Shown piece after piece: positions 36,164 to 45,387 of a stretch of 64,000 nucleotides of DNA. Made by a program: the position numbers and the translations under genes. The notes under the pieces are model-generated. The model had not been told where the DNA came from. It made no database searches and saw only the letters and a program-made list of their open reading frames with translations. This stretch comes from Candidatus Electronema sp. Lineage in GTDB: Bacteria > Desulfobacterota > Desulfobulbia > Desulfobulbales > Desulfobulbaceae. Position 1 is the first letter of the stretch. The number at the start of each line of letters is the position of its first letter. Where the stretch lies: the NCBI GenBank assembly GCA_026645415.1, contig JAPEVH010000022.1, forward strand, positions 1 to 64,000, written 5' to 3'.

Positions 36164-37420
36164 ATGAAAAAAGGATATCTTTCTCAATATTTTGACAGGG
36201 TAGCAGCTAAGTGTCTCAAGGCGGCAGAGACAGATAGGCTTGTTTCTCATCAGCACGAGTTCAACAGCGTAAACGACCTGAAAATTATTTTTGGTGAACC
36301 GGCAGGGAAGACTGTTTATCCGGCGAGATTCATTTATCTTTCAGATAACGATGAGCTAATTGCGGAAGATGGAACGCTGACTTGGTATGATGCTCGGCAG
36401 AAGGAGCATGAGGAGCGCAATGTCATGCGCCAGGAATATCGAATGCTCATTCAAGTCACCCGTGCTTCTCAGGTATGGAATGCAGGAAATGTCCTTATCA
36501 TCGCAAAACGCTCAGACGGCACGATACTCACTATTGCGGCTGACGAAGAATCTTCAGCTGCACAACAGATTCTCTGGCTTTTTGGTTTCTCCGGCTTGAC
36601 CTTTTCAGAATTTTCCATTCGTGAAGAGCTGGAAACAGAACATGACAAAATCAGTTTTACCTCACGATTCATTCTTGAGAGCATAGGTATCGTTATAGAA
36701 GAACGGGAAGAGTCATTTTTGGAGGACATGCTGCGACTTTTTGAAGGCAAGTTTCCCAGTGCAAAAATATTTTCCCAATACGCCCGGAACACTCTCCCAG
36801 ATGTCATACCGCAGGAGGAAACGGATGACGACACGCTGCTTATGGCGTGGCTGAAGCGGGAAGAAATTTTATTTAGAACCCTTGAAAAGCATTTGGCAAA
36901 CGAACGGATGCGGCAAGGATTCGCAGGTGATATTGATGATTTTTTTTCATTTTCATTATCTATGATCAATAGAAGAACAAGATGGATTAAGTTCGCCATT
37001 GAACATCATATTGAATTTCTTTTTCAAGAACGTGGAGTGCGCTACGCAAAGAATTTTGTTCTCGAAAATGGTATGAGGCCAGATTTTATTTTCCCAGGCA
37101 AGAAGGAATATCTCGATCTGTCGTTCAGCCAGGCAAATCTCACCATCCTTGGCTTGAAAGCGTCCTGTAAGGACAGATGGCGGCAAATTCTCTCAGAAGC
37201 GGATCGCATAGACAAAAAGCATCTGCTGACGCTGGAAGCTCCTATCAGCAGGAAACAGACTGATCAAATGCGGACAATGGGTGTTCAGCTTGTCCTGCCT
37301 AAAAAATTGCATCAAGCGTATCTGCCGGGACAGCAAGACTGGCTGCTGACTGTCTCGGATTTCATGCAGCATGTCCTTGAGAAGCAGAGGAATCTTCACT
37401 TTGATCAATTGAAGCTATAA
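36164..37420 (+). CDS. EcoRII-type restriction endonuclease
   Basis: 418 residues. The C-terminal about 170 residues match the EcoRII catalytic domain: YAKNFVLENGMRPDFIFPGK with the metal-binding Asp, then LGLKASCKDRWRQILSEADR containing the catalytic Lys, KHLLTLEAPISRKQTDQM, and VQLVLPKKLHQAYLPG. The N-terminal part would be the allosteric DNA-binding domain. EcoRII enzymes cut CCWGG and need two sites; specificity here is not known. No DNA methyltransferase gene is in the window, and none lies on either side of the nuclease pair. Confidence 0.88.
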   Translation: MKKGYLSQYFDRVAAKCLKAAETDRLVSHQHEFNSVNDLKIIFGEPAGKTVYPARFIYLSDNDELIAEDGTLTWYDARQKEHEERNVMRQEYRMLIQVTRASQVWNAGNVLIIAKRSDGTILTIAADEESSAAQQILWLFGFSGLTFSEFSIREELETEHDKISFTSRFILESIGIVIEEREESFLEDMLRLFEGKFPSAKIFSQYARNTLPDVIPQEETDDDTLLMAWLKREEILFRTLEKHLANERMRQGFAGDIDDFFSFSLSMINRRTRWIKFAIEHHIEFLFQERGVRYAKNFVLENGMRPDFIFPGKKEYLDLSFSQANLTILGLKASCKDRWRQILSEADRIDKKHLLTLEAPISRKQTDQMRTMGVQLVLPKKLHQAYLPGQQDWLLTVSDFMQHVLEKQRNLHFDQLKL

Positions 37421-37456
37421 CTTCATAGCTTTTTTCAAAAAAACAAACAGCACCAC

Positions 37457-38557
37457 ATGGAATCTTTCATCAAACAGGCTGGTCTTGCAGGCATTTTTAC
37501 CAAAATCAGGAATGAGGAACGACTTTCTCTTGAGGATGGTAAGCGACTTTATGAATGCCCAGATCTATTAGCGGTTGGTTGGCTGGCCAATTTAGTCCGC
37601 GAGCGTAAAAACGGTAATCAAGCGTTTTTTATATACAATCAGCATATCAATTACTCAAATATCTGTACCAATCTCTGCAAGTTCTGCGCCTTTGGCAAGG
37701 AGAAAGGGCATGAGTTAGCCTACGAGATGACGATTGCAGAGATTAAGGACAAGGTGCGGCAGCGGTTAGATGAGCCAATTACAGAGGTACACATGGTTGG
37801 CGGCATTCATCCTGATTTGCCCTATTCCTACTACCTTGATGCCCTGCGCAGTATCAAAGAAGTGCGGCCAGAAGTGCATATTCAGGCGTTCACCTGCGTA
37901 GAGATTCAACATCTGGCTGACTTGGCAGGTCAATCAGTGAGCGAAACCTTGGCGGAGTTGCAAGAGGCTGGGCTAGGCTCTTTGCCTGGTGGCGGAGCTG
38001 AGGTCTTCAGTCCCCGTATCCGTGAGCTGACTTGTCCGAAAAAGCTGGATGGTGCAGGGTGGTTACGGGTGGCGAAGACTGCACATCAGCAGGGACTAAA
38101 GACCAATGCCACTATGCTTTATGGTCATATTGAGACCATTGACGAGCGGTTGGAGCACCTAGATGCCCTGCGGCAGGCCCAAGACGAGACAGGCGGCTTC
38201 CTCACCTTTATTCCGCTGGCCTTTCATCCCAAGAACACAGAGCTTTCTGACCTGTCCCGTACCACGGGAGTAAAAGACCTAAAAAATATTGCTGTGGCCC
38301 GCCTGATGCTTGATAACTTCCCGCATATCAAGGCGTATTGGGTGATGATCGGCCCGAAGTTGGCCCAAGTAGCCCTATCATTTGGGGCGGATGATATGGA
38401 CGGCACAGTTAAGGAAGAGGTTATCACTCAGATGGCAGGCGGCGAGAGCGGGCAAGCCTTGGGTCATAAGACCTTGATTCGTCTGATTCGGGAAGCAGGT
38501 CGAGAACCAGTAGAGCGCGACACGCTTTATAATGTATTGACCAGACATCATGCCTAA
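37457..38557 (+). CDS. mqnE: Aminofutalosine synthase
   Basis: 366 residues, a radical SAM enzyme with the cluster motif CTNLCKFCAFG near residue 73. MqnE/MqnC family blocks follow: EVHMVGGIHPDLPYSYYLD, GLGSLPGGGAEVFSPRIREL, and TNATMLYGHIETIDERLEHL. The AEVF form and the overall length favour MqnE over MqnC. It makes aminofutalosine for menaquinone by the futalosine route. It shares an 8-base overlap with dusB. Confidence 0.92.
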   Translation: MESFIKQAGLAGIFTKIRNEERLSLEDGKRLYECPDLLAVGWLANLVRERKNGNQAFFIYNQHINYSNICTNLCKFCAFGKEKGHELAYEMTIAEIKDKVRQRLDEPITEVHMVGGIHPDLPYSYYLDALRSIKEVRPEVHIQAFTCVEIQHLADLAGQSVSETLAELQEAGLGSLPGGGAEVFSPRIRELTCPKKLDGAGWLRVAKTAHQQGLKTNATMLYGHIETIDERLEHLDALRQAQDETGGFLTFIPLAFHPKNTELSDLSRTTGVKDLKNIAVARLMLDNFPHIKAYWVMIGPKLAQVALSFGADDMDGTVKEEVITQMAGGESGQALGHKTLIRLIREAGREPVERDTLYNVLTRHHA

Positions 38558-39491
38558 AATAGGCCCTGTACAGCTCAGTACGCCCTTTATTCTCGCACCA
38601 TTAGCAGGATATACCGACCTGCCCTTCCGCTTGGTTTGCCGCGAGGCAGGAGCTGGACTGGCTGTCTCAGAGATGATTAGCTGCCACGGCCTAAACTATG
38701 GCCAGCCGCAGACCATTTCCATGCTCAAAAGTCTGCCAGAAGAGCGGCCTTGGGCAGTGCAGCTTTTCGGAGCCGAGCCAGAGAGCATGGGCCGAGCTAC
38801 TGCCACTGTTGCGGCAATGGCAGTGGACATCATTGATATTAACATGGGCTGTCCCGTGCCAAAGGTGGTCAAGAAAGGGGCAGGCTCTGCCCTGATGAAG
38901 CTGGAAAATCTAGGGACGGCTGAGGCCGTTATCCGGGCGGTAGTTCGTAACGCCGCAGATAAGCCCGTCACAGTAAAGTTCCGCAGCGGCTGGGATGAGA
39001 AATCAGTCATTGCTCCAGACTTTGCTCGGATGTGTGAGGCTGCTGGGGCGGCTGCGCTTACCATTCATGCCCGTACTCGCTCCCAGCAGTTTGGCGGCAA
39101 GGCTGACCGACAGATTATCGCCTCCGTCAAGCAGGCAGTCTCTATTCCGGTGATTGGTAACGGTGATATTTGTAGTTATGGAGATGGGCTGGCAATGATG
39201 GCAGAGACTGGGTGTGATGCAGTGATGATCGGCCGGGCTGCGTTGGGCAATCCGTGGATCTTCCAGCCAAGCGGACTACCTGATACCTTAGCAGGGCGGC
39301 TGCCCGTTATTCTGCGCTATATAGAGTTAGCAATTCAGCATCTTGATGCCGCCCGACTTCTCTTTCGTATTAAGCATCATCTCTGCCGCTTTCTGAGTGG
39401 CCTAGCCGGGGCAGCAGCACTCCGGCAAGAGATCATTGTCTGTGTTAATCTGGCAGAGGTGATGCGGTTACTACAAGAACGGGCAGGGTAA
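38550..39491 (+). CDS. dusB: tRNA-dihydrouridine synthase
   Basis: 313 residues, a TIM-barrel flavoenzyme. Motifs: APLAGYTDLPFRLVCREAGA, the catalytic Cys in DINMGCPVPKVVKKGAGSAL, TVKFRSGWDE, IHARTRSQQFGGKAD, and IGNGDICSYGDGLAMMAETG with MIGRAALGNPWIF. It reduces specific uridines in the D-loop of tRNA. The form is DusB-like. It overlaps mqnE by 8 bases and probably shares its transcript. Confidence 0.93.
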   Translation: MPKIGPVQLSTPFILAPLAGYTDLPFRLVCREAGAGLAVSEMISCHGLNYGQPQTISMLKSLPEERPWAVQLFGAEPESMGRATATVAAMAVDIIDINMGCPVPKVVKKGAGSALMKLENLGTAEAVIRAVVRNAADKPVTVKFRSGWDEKSVIAPDFARMCEAAGAAALTIHARTRSQQFGGKADRQIIASVKQAVSIPVIGNGDICSYGDGLAMMAETGCDAVMIGRAALGNPWIFQPSGLPDTLAGRLPVILRYIELAIQHLDAARLLFRIKHHLCRFLSGLAGAAALRQEIIVCVNLAEVMRLLQERAG

Positions 39492-39545
39492 GACAGATGA
39501 AATGGCACGTTTTTGCACGTGGCACCTGTCGCCATCCCTATGTAG

Positions 39546-40916
39546 TCATTGTTTTTTTTGCACTTCCCAGCTGCTAATTATAGTGACAATATCCTTTTGA
39601 TCTTTCTCAGAAAGAAAATTGTTTACACCATTTTGTTTGGCATGGGCTGCCATATTTTTAACTGTTGCCGCCCATTCTTCTTTACTCTTTACAGCCTCAT
39701 GCACCCGATCTAAATTATGGCAGGTTTCACATTTACGGGATATGAGAGGATGGGATGCACTGGATGAACGTAACTGTGAACCTGCTTTAGTCGTCTTTTC
39801 CTCATTAACAGGCTGACTTAAATAGTCAATAATATCCTTTTTCTCCTGATCAGAGAGAAAATCAGGGTCACCGGTAATTTCAATCATACTGTTGATGGTT
39901 TCTATCCATTGCTCTCGATTTTTCTCAGAACGACTCCGTAGAACCCGATCTAAAGCATGACAGCCTGCACTGCACTTACGGGCTAATAAACGACGAATTC
40001 TATTCATTTGTTCATCTGACAAGTCATCCACTGAAGTAGTTTTACTCCACATCTCTCTCCGTTCCCGTCGTCGGTCTACAAGAAATTCAATGATATCCTT
40101 TTTTTCCTGCGCAGAGATAAAATCAGGTAACCCAATAATTTTAATCATGTCATCTACAGTCTCTGCCCATCTATCCGCATTCATATTAGCACTGAAAACT
40201 TTGTCTAAGCTGTGGCATTTACCACATTTGGCTGAAACTAAATCGCGACCCCGTTCAACACCTGTGCGCTGAGGAACTCTATTGCGGAGTTGGTTTAGAT
40301 ATTCTGTGATCAGCTTGACATCAGATTCGTTGATATTTGGGTCAAAGCCAGCCATTTTTGTCACTGTTGCAGACCAATCCGTGGTATTGGTCGTGTAGAC
40401 TCGCTCAAGACTATGGCATTTACTGCATTTTCGATTCATAACTGCTTGGCCAGTCTCCACACTAACGATATTGCTATCTGTGGCGGCAAGAAGAGCGTAT
40501 TTTAAGTCTCCACCATGCAGGGCATAATACTTAGCGGCAATGCCGGTCAGTCCAAAGGAAAGGATAAAGATAGAAGAACCTAAAAGTAAGAGTCGAGTAC
40601 TAATCCGCGCCTTTCGTCGGGCAATTACCGCCCTGATAATCAGCAGCGGTACCAAGAGCAAGGCAAGAATGATATAAATAAGCTGCGGCGAATTAGAGAA
40701 ACTTTCTTGGAATCCTCCTGCACTAAAAATAAGATAAGCCAGTAACCCAGCAAAAAGGAAAAGAAAAATCGAGCTAAGGATATTATGAAAGGTGTTTTTC
40801 CCTGCTGATTCTTCCACCTCCATCTTGCTGTTCATTTCCAGCATGATCAGCACAGTGACAGCAGCGATGACCAACAATAAAACGGCCAGCATCGATGAAA
40901 ATTGATGATACATCAT
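39546..40916 (-). CDS. Membrane-anchored tetraheme c-type cytochrome with a CX3CH site
   Basis: 456 residues. The first about 130 contain four TM helices. The periplasmic remainder holds four repeats of about 70-85 residues, each starting with a haem site followed by L-D/E-R/K-V and later W, M and KKDII elements. Sites: CSKCH at 164, CGKCH at 231, CSAGCH at 315 and CETCH at 396. The third is a CX3CH, a rare spacing. No porphyrin-independent function is apparent, so an electron-transfer role between quinone pool and periplasm is inferred. I do not recognise a named orthologue. Confidence 0.87.
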   Translation of the reverse strand: MMYHQFSSMLAVLLLVIAAVTVLIMLEMNSKMEVEESAGKNTFHNILSSIFLFLFAGLLAYLIFSAGGFQESFSNSPQLIYIILALLLVPLLIIRAVIARRKARISTRLLLLGSSIFILSFGLTGIAAKYYALHGGDLKYALLAATDSNIVSVETGQAVMNRKCSKCHSLERVYTTNTTDWSATVTKMAGFDPNINESDVKLITEYLNQLRNRVPQRTGVERGRDLVSAKCGKCHSLDKVFSANMNADRWAETVDDMIKIIGLPDFISAQEKKDIIEFLVDRRRERREMWSKTTSVDDLSDEQMNRIRRLLARKCSAGCHALDRVLRSRSEKNREQWIETINSMIEITGDPDFLSDQEKKDIIDYLSQPVNEEKTTKAGSQLRSSSASHPLISRKCETCHNLDRVHEAVKSKEEWAATVKNMAAHAKQNGVNNFLSEKDQKDIVTIISSWEVQKKQ

Positions 40917-40977
40917 GGTAAGTTCCTTGTTTAAGGCAGCCTTCCTGTTACAGAGGAGAAGAGGATTCTAATAAATT

Positions 40978-42594
40978 CTATCGCTTCTCAGGCTGCAATT
41001 CAACCACCGAGTCTAGGCAGTGAATCCGCTTTTCTTTTTCTGCAAAAACAAAATGACTGTCATGCTCTGGCTGATGACAGGTCTTGCAGACTTGTTCTCC
41101 TGGCTTGGCATGTGGTACAGCGACTTGTGTTGGATCAGCATCATGAGCTGCTGTTGGGCCGTGGCAGCTTTCGCATCCCACACTACGAAACTGTTCTGGC
41201 AGGTTAAGCAGCAGCTTATCTGTCTTGATCTGCGCAACGGCTTCTGGTTCAGGCAATGTGACATGGCAAATCACGCAGTCTGGGTTAAACTGCTGCTGTT
41301 TTGCCTCTAATGCGGCCATACTCCGGGCATGACCGGTTTGCTGCCAAAAAGCTGCTTGAACAGCATGGCAGGCACTGCATCGTTTCCAGCCTACTAGATT
41401 GCGTAAAGTATTCTCCTGTCCTGTACTAAACGTATTGTTTGCTTTTTCCCCTTTGCTGAAGGTATTGATTCGCTGCATCGTTGTGCTCATAATTTCTTGC
41501 ACAGTTGGATCTTCAGGCAGCGAGGATTCCAATGGAATAAAGCGAGCAGTAAAACGAGAAAGAGTTTTATCTTGAGGCTGTTGCTTCCGTAGCATGGTGT
41601 TAATCTTGGTTTCTGCTGTCTTCTTTTCCGCCAACAGCTTCTGCCAGTCCTCGTCCTTGTTCAGCTTCCGATTTTCATTTTGCTGTTCAAGGCGGTGCAT
41701 CTGGAGAATGATCCGATCTAACTGACTTTGTTGCATACGAATGGCACTGAAATCATTCTGATCCCATTGCCCAGCCTCAGTCCAAACTATCCGCATTAGC
41801 CCAAGATTTTTACCCCGTGGCCCTGTCTGGGCAAAAACAGTCTCTTTGACCATGAATGGATAAGCTGTGGCTGCGGCTGGGCCAGAAGACAGAATCAAAT
41901 TGATCTCAGGATACGCCTCGGCAATTTTTTTATTTACTACATAAGGATAGCTCGATAGGAGAATAATCATATCCGCTTTTTTCTTTACCTGTGCCAAGGC
42001 ATTGGGCAAAGTTTTCTCCCACGGCAGCAGAGTATAGCTCGTTTTCTCTTGAGCTGAGAGTGGTATCTTCTCATCAGTAAGACCTAATATTGCTACAGAG
42101 ATTCCCGCTGTCTCTGTAAGTGCTGATGGAGTGAAAATTGCTTTTTTTCGTTTACTCTCAACAAGGTTCATAGAAAGCCATTTGAGCTGTCCTTTTTCCT
42201 GAAACTGCCGGAGTAGCTCCACACCACCTGCTAGGTCATGGGCCTCAATTCCTGTGGCTCGACAATCCATAGCCTGCATTGCCTCAATGATCCCTTGCGC
42301 CGCAATCCTTGCCTGTGCTTCCTCATCACTGGGAAGTCGGGTCTGTTTAAAAAGTAGGCCGCCGCTGTCCAGAAACAGATAGGGGAGCTTTTCTTTTTCT
42401 GCTATCTGCTTGATCTGGGCTGCTTTACGTGACATGCCCCCTCGCTGTTTAGCACTACAGCCGCAAGGCTCTGTTTCACCTCGCACATCATTACTGTAAA
42501 AAAGGAGAAATTCTGCTGCCATGACTGGAGCAGCAAGCAGGACGAAGAGCAGAGTTAACGGCACTGCGCTTTTCAGTATTTGCAGCATAGTCAT
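40978..42594 (-). CDS. Metallophosphoesterase-like protein with C-terminal tetraheme domain
   Basis: 538 residues with a signal peptide (LLFVLLAAPVMA). The N-terminal 250 residues resemble UshA/5'-nucleotidase-type folds (FLLFYSNDVRGETEPCGC, FLDSGGLLF, AILGLTDEKI), but several metal ligands of active enzymes are not apparent. A coiled-coil region follows. The last about 140 residues carry four haem sites (CSACH, CVICH, CESCH, CKTCH) in a cytochrome c554-like pattern. It would be periplasmic. It lies 61 bases upstream of the membrane tetraheme gene on the same strand. Confidence 0.87.
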   Translation of the reverse strand: MTMLQILKSAVPLTLLFVLLAAPVMAAEFLLFYSNDVRGETEPCGCSAKQRGGMSRKAAQIKQIAEKEKLPYLFLDSGGLLFKQTRLPSDEEAQARIAAQGIIEAMQAMDCRATGIEAHDLAGGVELLRQFQEKGQLKWLSMNLVESKRKKAIFTPSALTETAGISVAILGLTDEKIPLSAQEKTSYTLLPWEKTLPNALAQVKKKADMIILLSSYPYVVNKKIAEAYPEINLILSSGPAAATAYPFMVKETVFAQTGPRGKNLGLMRIVWTEAGQWDQNDFSAIRMQQSQLDRIILQMHRLEQQNENRKLNKDEDWQKLLAEKKTAETKINTMLRKQQPQDKTLSRFTARFIPLESSLPEDPTVQEIMSTTMQRINTFSKGEKANNTFSTGQENTLRNLVGWKRCSACHAVQAAFWQQTGHARSMAALEAKQQQFNPDCVICHVTLPEPEAVAQIKTDKLLLNLPEQFRSVGCESCHGPTAAHDADPTQVAVPHAKPGEQVCKTCHQPEHDSHFVFAEKEKRIHCLDSVVELQPEKR

Positions 42595-42720
42595 TACCTT
42601 TATGGCTAAGTTTACAGCCGTATCCTGTACAGATACAAGAAGTTCAGGCTTGCTTTTGAAAAAAAGAAAAAATTGTGTTTTGCAGATCGCAAAATATGGG
42701 GAAGGGAAGAAAAAAATTAT

Positions 42721-44523
42721 TCAGGCATCACCACAGACGCGGATAGCTTCCTCAACAGTAGTCAGACCATTTTTCACTTTTTGCCACGCATCTTCCTTCA
42801 AGGTTGTCATACCCTCGCGGATAGCCACTTGGCGCAGCTCGGCATCTGCGGCCTTTTCGGTTATCAACTTTTTTAGCTTATCTGACATTGGGAACAGTTC
42901 AAAAATGCCTATTCGGCCTGCATAACCAGTTTTACGGCATTCCTTGCAGCCCTTACCCCGCTTGAGTTCAATTTTTCCCTCCCCGGAAACCGGAAAGCCC
43001 ATCCGTTGTAGCTCGACCAGCTCTTTTTCATAACTTTCAATGCAGTGCGGACATATTTTCCGCACCAGCCGCTGCGCTAAGGCTCCAAGCATGGTTGAGG
43101 CAATCAAAAATGGTTCTAAACCAAGATCTTGCAGGCGGATAACAGTGGAAACTGCGTCGTTGGTATGAAGGGTAGAGAAAACCAGATGTCCAGTTAGAGC
43201 AGCCTGCACTGCATGGGTAGCAGTTTCAAGATCGCGAATCTCGCCGATCATGATCACGTCCGGGTCTTGCCGGAGGATATTGCGCAGGATGGTGGAGAAG
43301 GTGACATCAATGAGCGGTTGGACTGCAATTTGGTTAAAATCCTCATGCACCATCTCCACAGGATCTTCTACGGTGATAATGTTGATTTCTGGTGAGGAAA
43401 TTTTTTTCAGGGTGGAATAAAGGGTGGTTGATTTACCGCTACCAGTCGGACCTGTGACAAAGACGATGCCATGCTGGGCAGTCATGAAGGAATTATAGAT
43501 GGCCCGGTCGCGCTTGGAAAATCCCATGTCATCAACATCTTGAAAGATGACACTGGTATCCAAAATACGCATGACCGTCTTTTCACCAAAGGCAACCGGA
43601 ATAGTGGAAACACGTATTTCCACCTCCTTGCCGTCCTGCTGGCTGATTTTAATGCGACCATCTTGAGGCCGTCGCTTCTCAGCAATATCCATGCGAGCCA
43701 ATGCCTTGATCCGCGAACTGATAGCTGAGTGTACTACCTTGGGCAGCTTATAAATCGTATGAAGAATACCATCAATCCGATAACGAACTAAGCAGGCTTC
43801 TCGCTTTGGCTCAATATGAATATCGCTCGCCCGTTGCTCAATAGCATATTTGAAGAGGTGGTTAACTGCCGCCTTGATATGCTGATCTGTAGAACTGAGT
43901 TCGGTATTTGACAGCTTGACATACTGCTCCAGATTGCCAATATCTACTGCTGAACTGTTGCCAGTGTTACCAAACTGACTTTCTGCCGCAGTAATTGACT
44001 GCTGAAAACCGAAAAACTCAGAAAGAATTTTGCGAATATCAGAGCGAGTGCTCAACCACGGGTTAACCTTGATCTGATTGACCTGCTCAATGTCATCCAG
44101 CGGCGAGCGGTCTTCTGGGTCATAGGTAACAACCTGAAGCACCCCGTTGCGGACTTCAAAAGGCAGAATCAGATGGTTGATAGCAAAAGAGCGAGGAATG
44201 GTTTTGGTGACGATCTGAATATCCAGATCAAGTGGATCGAGCTTTTTGAAAGGAATGTTAAGATGATGCGCAACTGTCCGCATCACGACTTCTTCGGTGA
44301 GAACTTTTTTTTGATCGCCCGGAATTTCCAGCTTCATCGAGGTGATAATGTCCACCATGTCAGGATAACCCCGACCTGCTGGTAAGTTCCGCTCCTTTTG
44401 GAATTTGCGGAGCTGCTGCCGTTGCCGCTCCTTGTTGCGGAGGACAAATTTTTTCTGCTGCTCGCTAATCAGCCGTTGTCGGAGCAGCAGGTTAAGGAGT
44501 TCGTCGCTATCAAGAAGGCTCAT
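42721..44523 (-). CDS. GspE/PilB-type secretion ATPase
   Basis: 600 residues. An N-terminal MshEN-like domain (VVMRTVAHHLNIPFKKLDPL) leads into the ATPase core. Walker A is FVTGPTGSGKSTTLYSTLKK, the Asp box is NIITVEDPVEMVHEDF, Walker B is VIMIGEIRDLETATHAVQAA and the His box is GHLVFSTLHTND. The tetra-Cys zinc element is split as CPHC and CKECRKTGY. Type II secretion and type IV pilus ATPases cannot be separated by reading. No other secretion gene is next to it; bamD follows upstream with a 5-base gap. Confidence 0.92.
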   Translation of the reverse strand: MSLLDSDELLNLLLRQRLISEQQKKFVLRNKERQRQQLRKFQKERNLPAGRGYPDMVDIITSMKLEIPGDQKKVLTEEVVMRTVAHHLNIPFKKLDPLDLDIQIVTKTIPRSFAINHLILPFEVRNGVLQVVTYDPEDRSPLDDIEQVNQIKVNPWLSTRSDIRKILSEFFGFQQSITAAESQFGNTGNSSAVDIGNLEQYVKLSNTELSSTDQHIKAAVNHLFKYAIEQRASDIHIEPKREACLVRYRIDGILHTIYKLPKVVHSAISSRIKALARMDIAEKRRPQDGRIKISQQDGKEVEIRVSTIPVAFGEKTVMRILDTSVIFQDVDDMGFSKRDRAIYNSFMTAQHGIVFVTGPTGSGKSTTLYSTLKKISSPEINIITVEDPVEMVHEDFNQIAVQPLIDVTFSTILRNILRQDPDVIMIGEIRDLETATHAVQAALTGHLVFSTLHTNDAVSTVIRLQDLGLEPFLIASTMLGALAQRLVRKICPHCIESYEKELVELQRMGFPVSGEGKIELKRGKGCKECRKTGYAGRIGIFELFPMSDKLKKLITEKAADAELRQVAIREGMTTLKEDAWQKVKNGLTTVEEAIRVCGDA

Positions 44524-44528
44524 TGCCG

Positions 44529-45368
44529 CTATTGCTCATTACGAGACATTTCTGCTTCTTTGGCTGTATCCTCGACGGTATCACCTTTATCTTTCCACCA
44601 TTTCCAATCCGGCATGTGCAGATTAGGAAGCCATTTTTCCAAACCCCATTTAGGTGGCTTCCCAGCTTCCAGCTTGGCGAGCAGCTCTTTGGCCTTGGGT
44701 AGAACACTTGCATCAGGATACATAGCAATGATGTATTTCAGACGATGTTTGGCCTGATCGTATTTGTTGCTACGAACGTAAAACACGGCAACAAAATACT
44801 CATGATTGACCAAGAATTCCTGAGCCGCATGTCTTCTTGCTTTGGCTTCCCTTGTGTAGGGAGAATCGGGATGGATACGGAGGAGCCGGTCAAAGGATTG
44901 CACTGCATCTTTGGCTCCGCTGGGGTCACGGTCAATTCGGTCTGCACGAGAAAAATCGCACATCCCAATTTGAAACATAACATAGGGAACTGCCTCATTG
45001 GTGGGATGCTGTTCCTGAAAAGTTTTGTACAGCTCCTTGGCCTCGTCATACTTGCCAGTATAATACTGACAGTCTGCTGCCTTTAGCTCGGCCAACAGAG
45101 CTTCTGGGCTGAAAGGATAACGCTCAATGATTTCTTGGAACGATCGGAGCGCATCTGAGTAATTGCCGACCGTATAATCGTTCATGGCCTTGGTAGCCAA
45201 AGTTTCTGAGGATTCCGTGTTCTCTTCTTGATTTGCCCCAAAAGAAAAAGAGCTAAACATCTCTTTAATCGTACCACAGCCGCTTAAAGAAAGACAGGTG
45301 CTCGCAAGCAAGAAATAGCAAGCCGCACGAGGCAATATTTGGCGGCGGTCAGAAGCCATGTTCCGCAT
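44529..45368 (-). CDS. bamD: Outer membrane assembly lipoprotein BamD
   Basis: About 279 residues from the ATG at 45368 (MRNMASDRRQ), preceded by GAGGAG. A lipoprotein signal ends in LSLSGCG. Five TPR-like units follow (AMNDYTVGNYSDALRSFQEI, IERYPFSPEALLAELKAADC, YYTGKYDEAKELYKTFQEQH), the standard BamD layout. It is an essential part of the BAM complex that inserts beta-barrel proteins. The frame is open further upstream into trxB but that part has no lipoprotein signal. Confidence 0.92.
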   Translation of the reverse strand: MRNMASDRRQILPRAACYFLLASTCLSLSGCGTIKEMFSSFSFGANQEENTESSETLATKAMNDYTVGNYSDALRSFQEIIERYPFSPEALLAELKAADCQYYTGKYDEAKELYKTFQEQHPTNEAVPYVMFQIGMCDFSRADRIDRDPSGAKDAVQSFDRLLRIHPDSPYTREAKARRHAAQEFLVNHEYFVAVFYVRSNKYDQAKHRLKYIIAMYPDASVLPKAKELLAKLEAGKPPKWGLEKWLPNLHMPDWKWWKDKGDTVEDTAKEAEMSRNEQ

Positions 45369-45387
45369 AAGTTTTCGTCTCCTCGGT

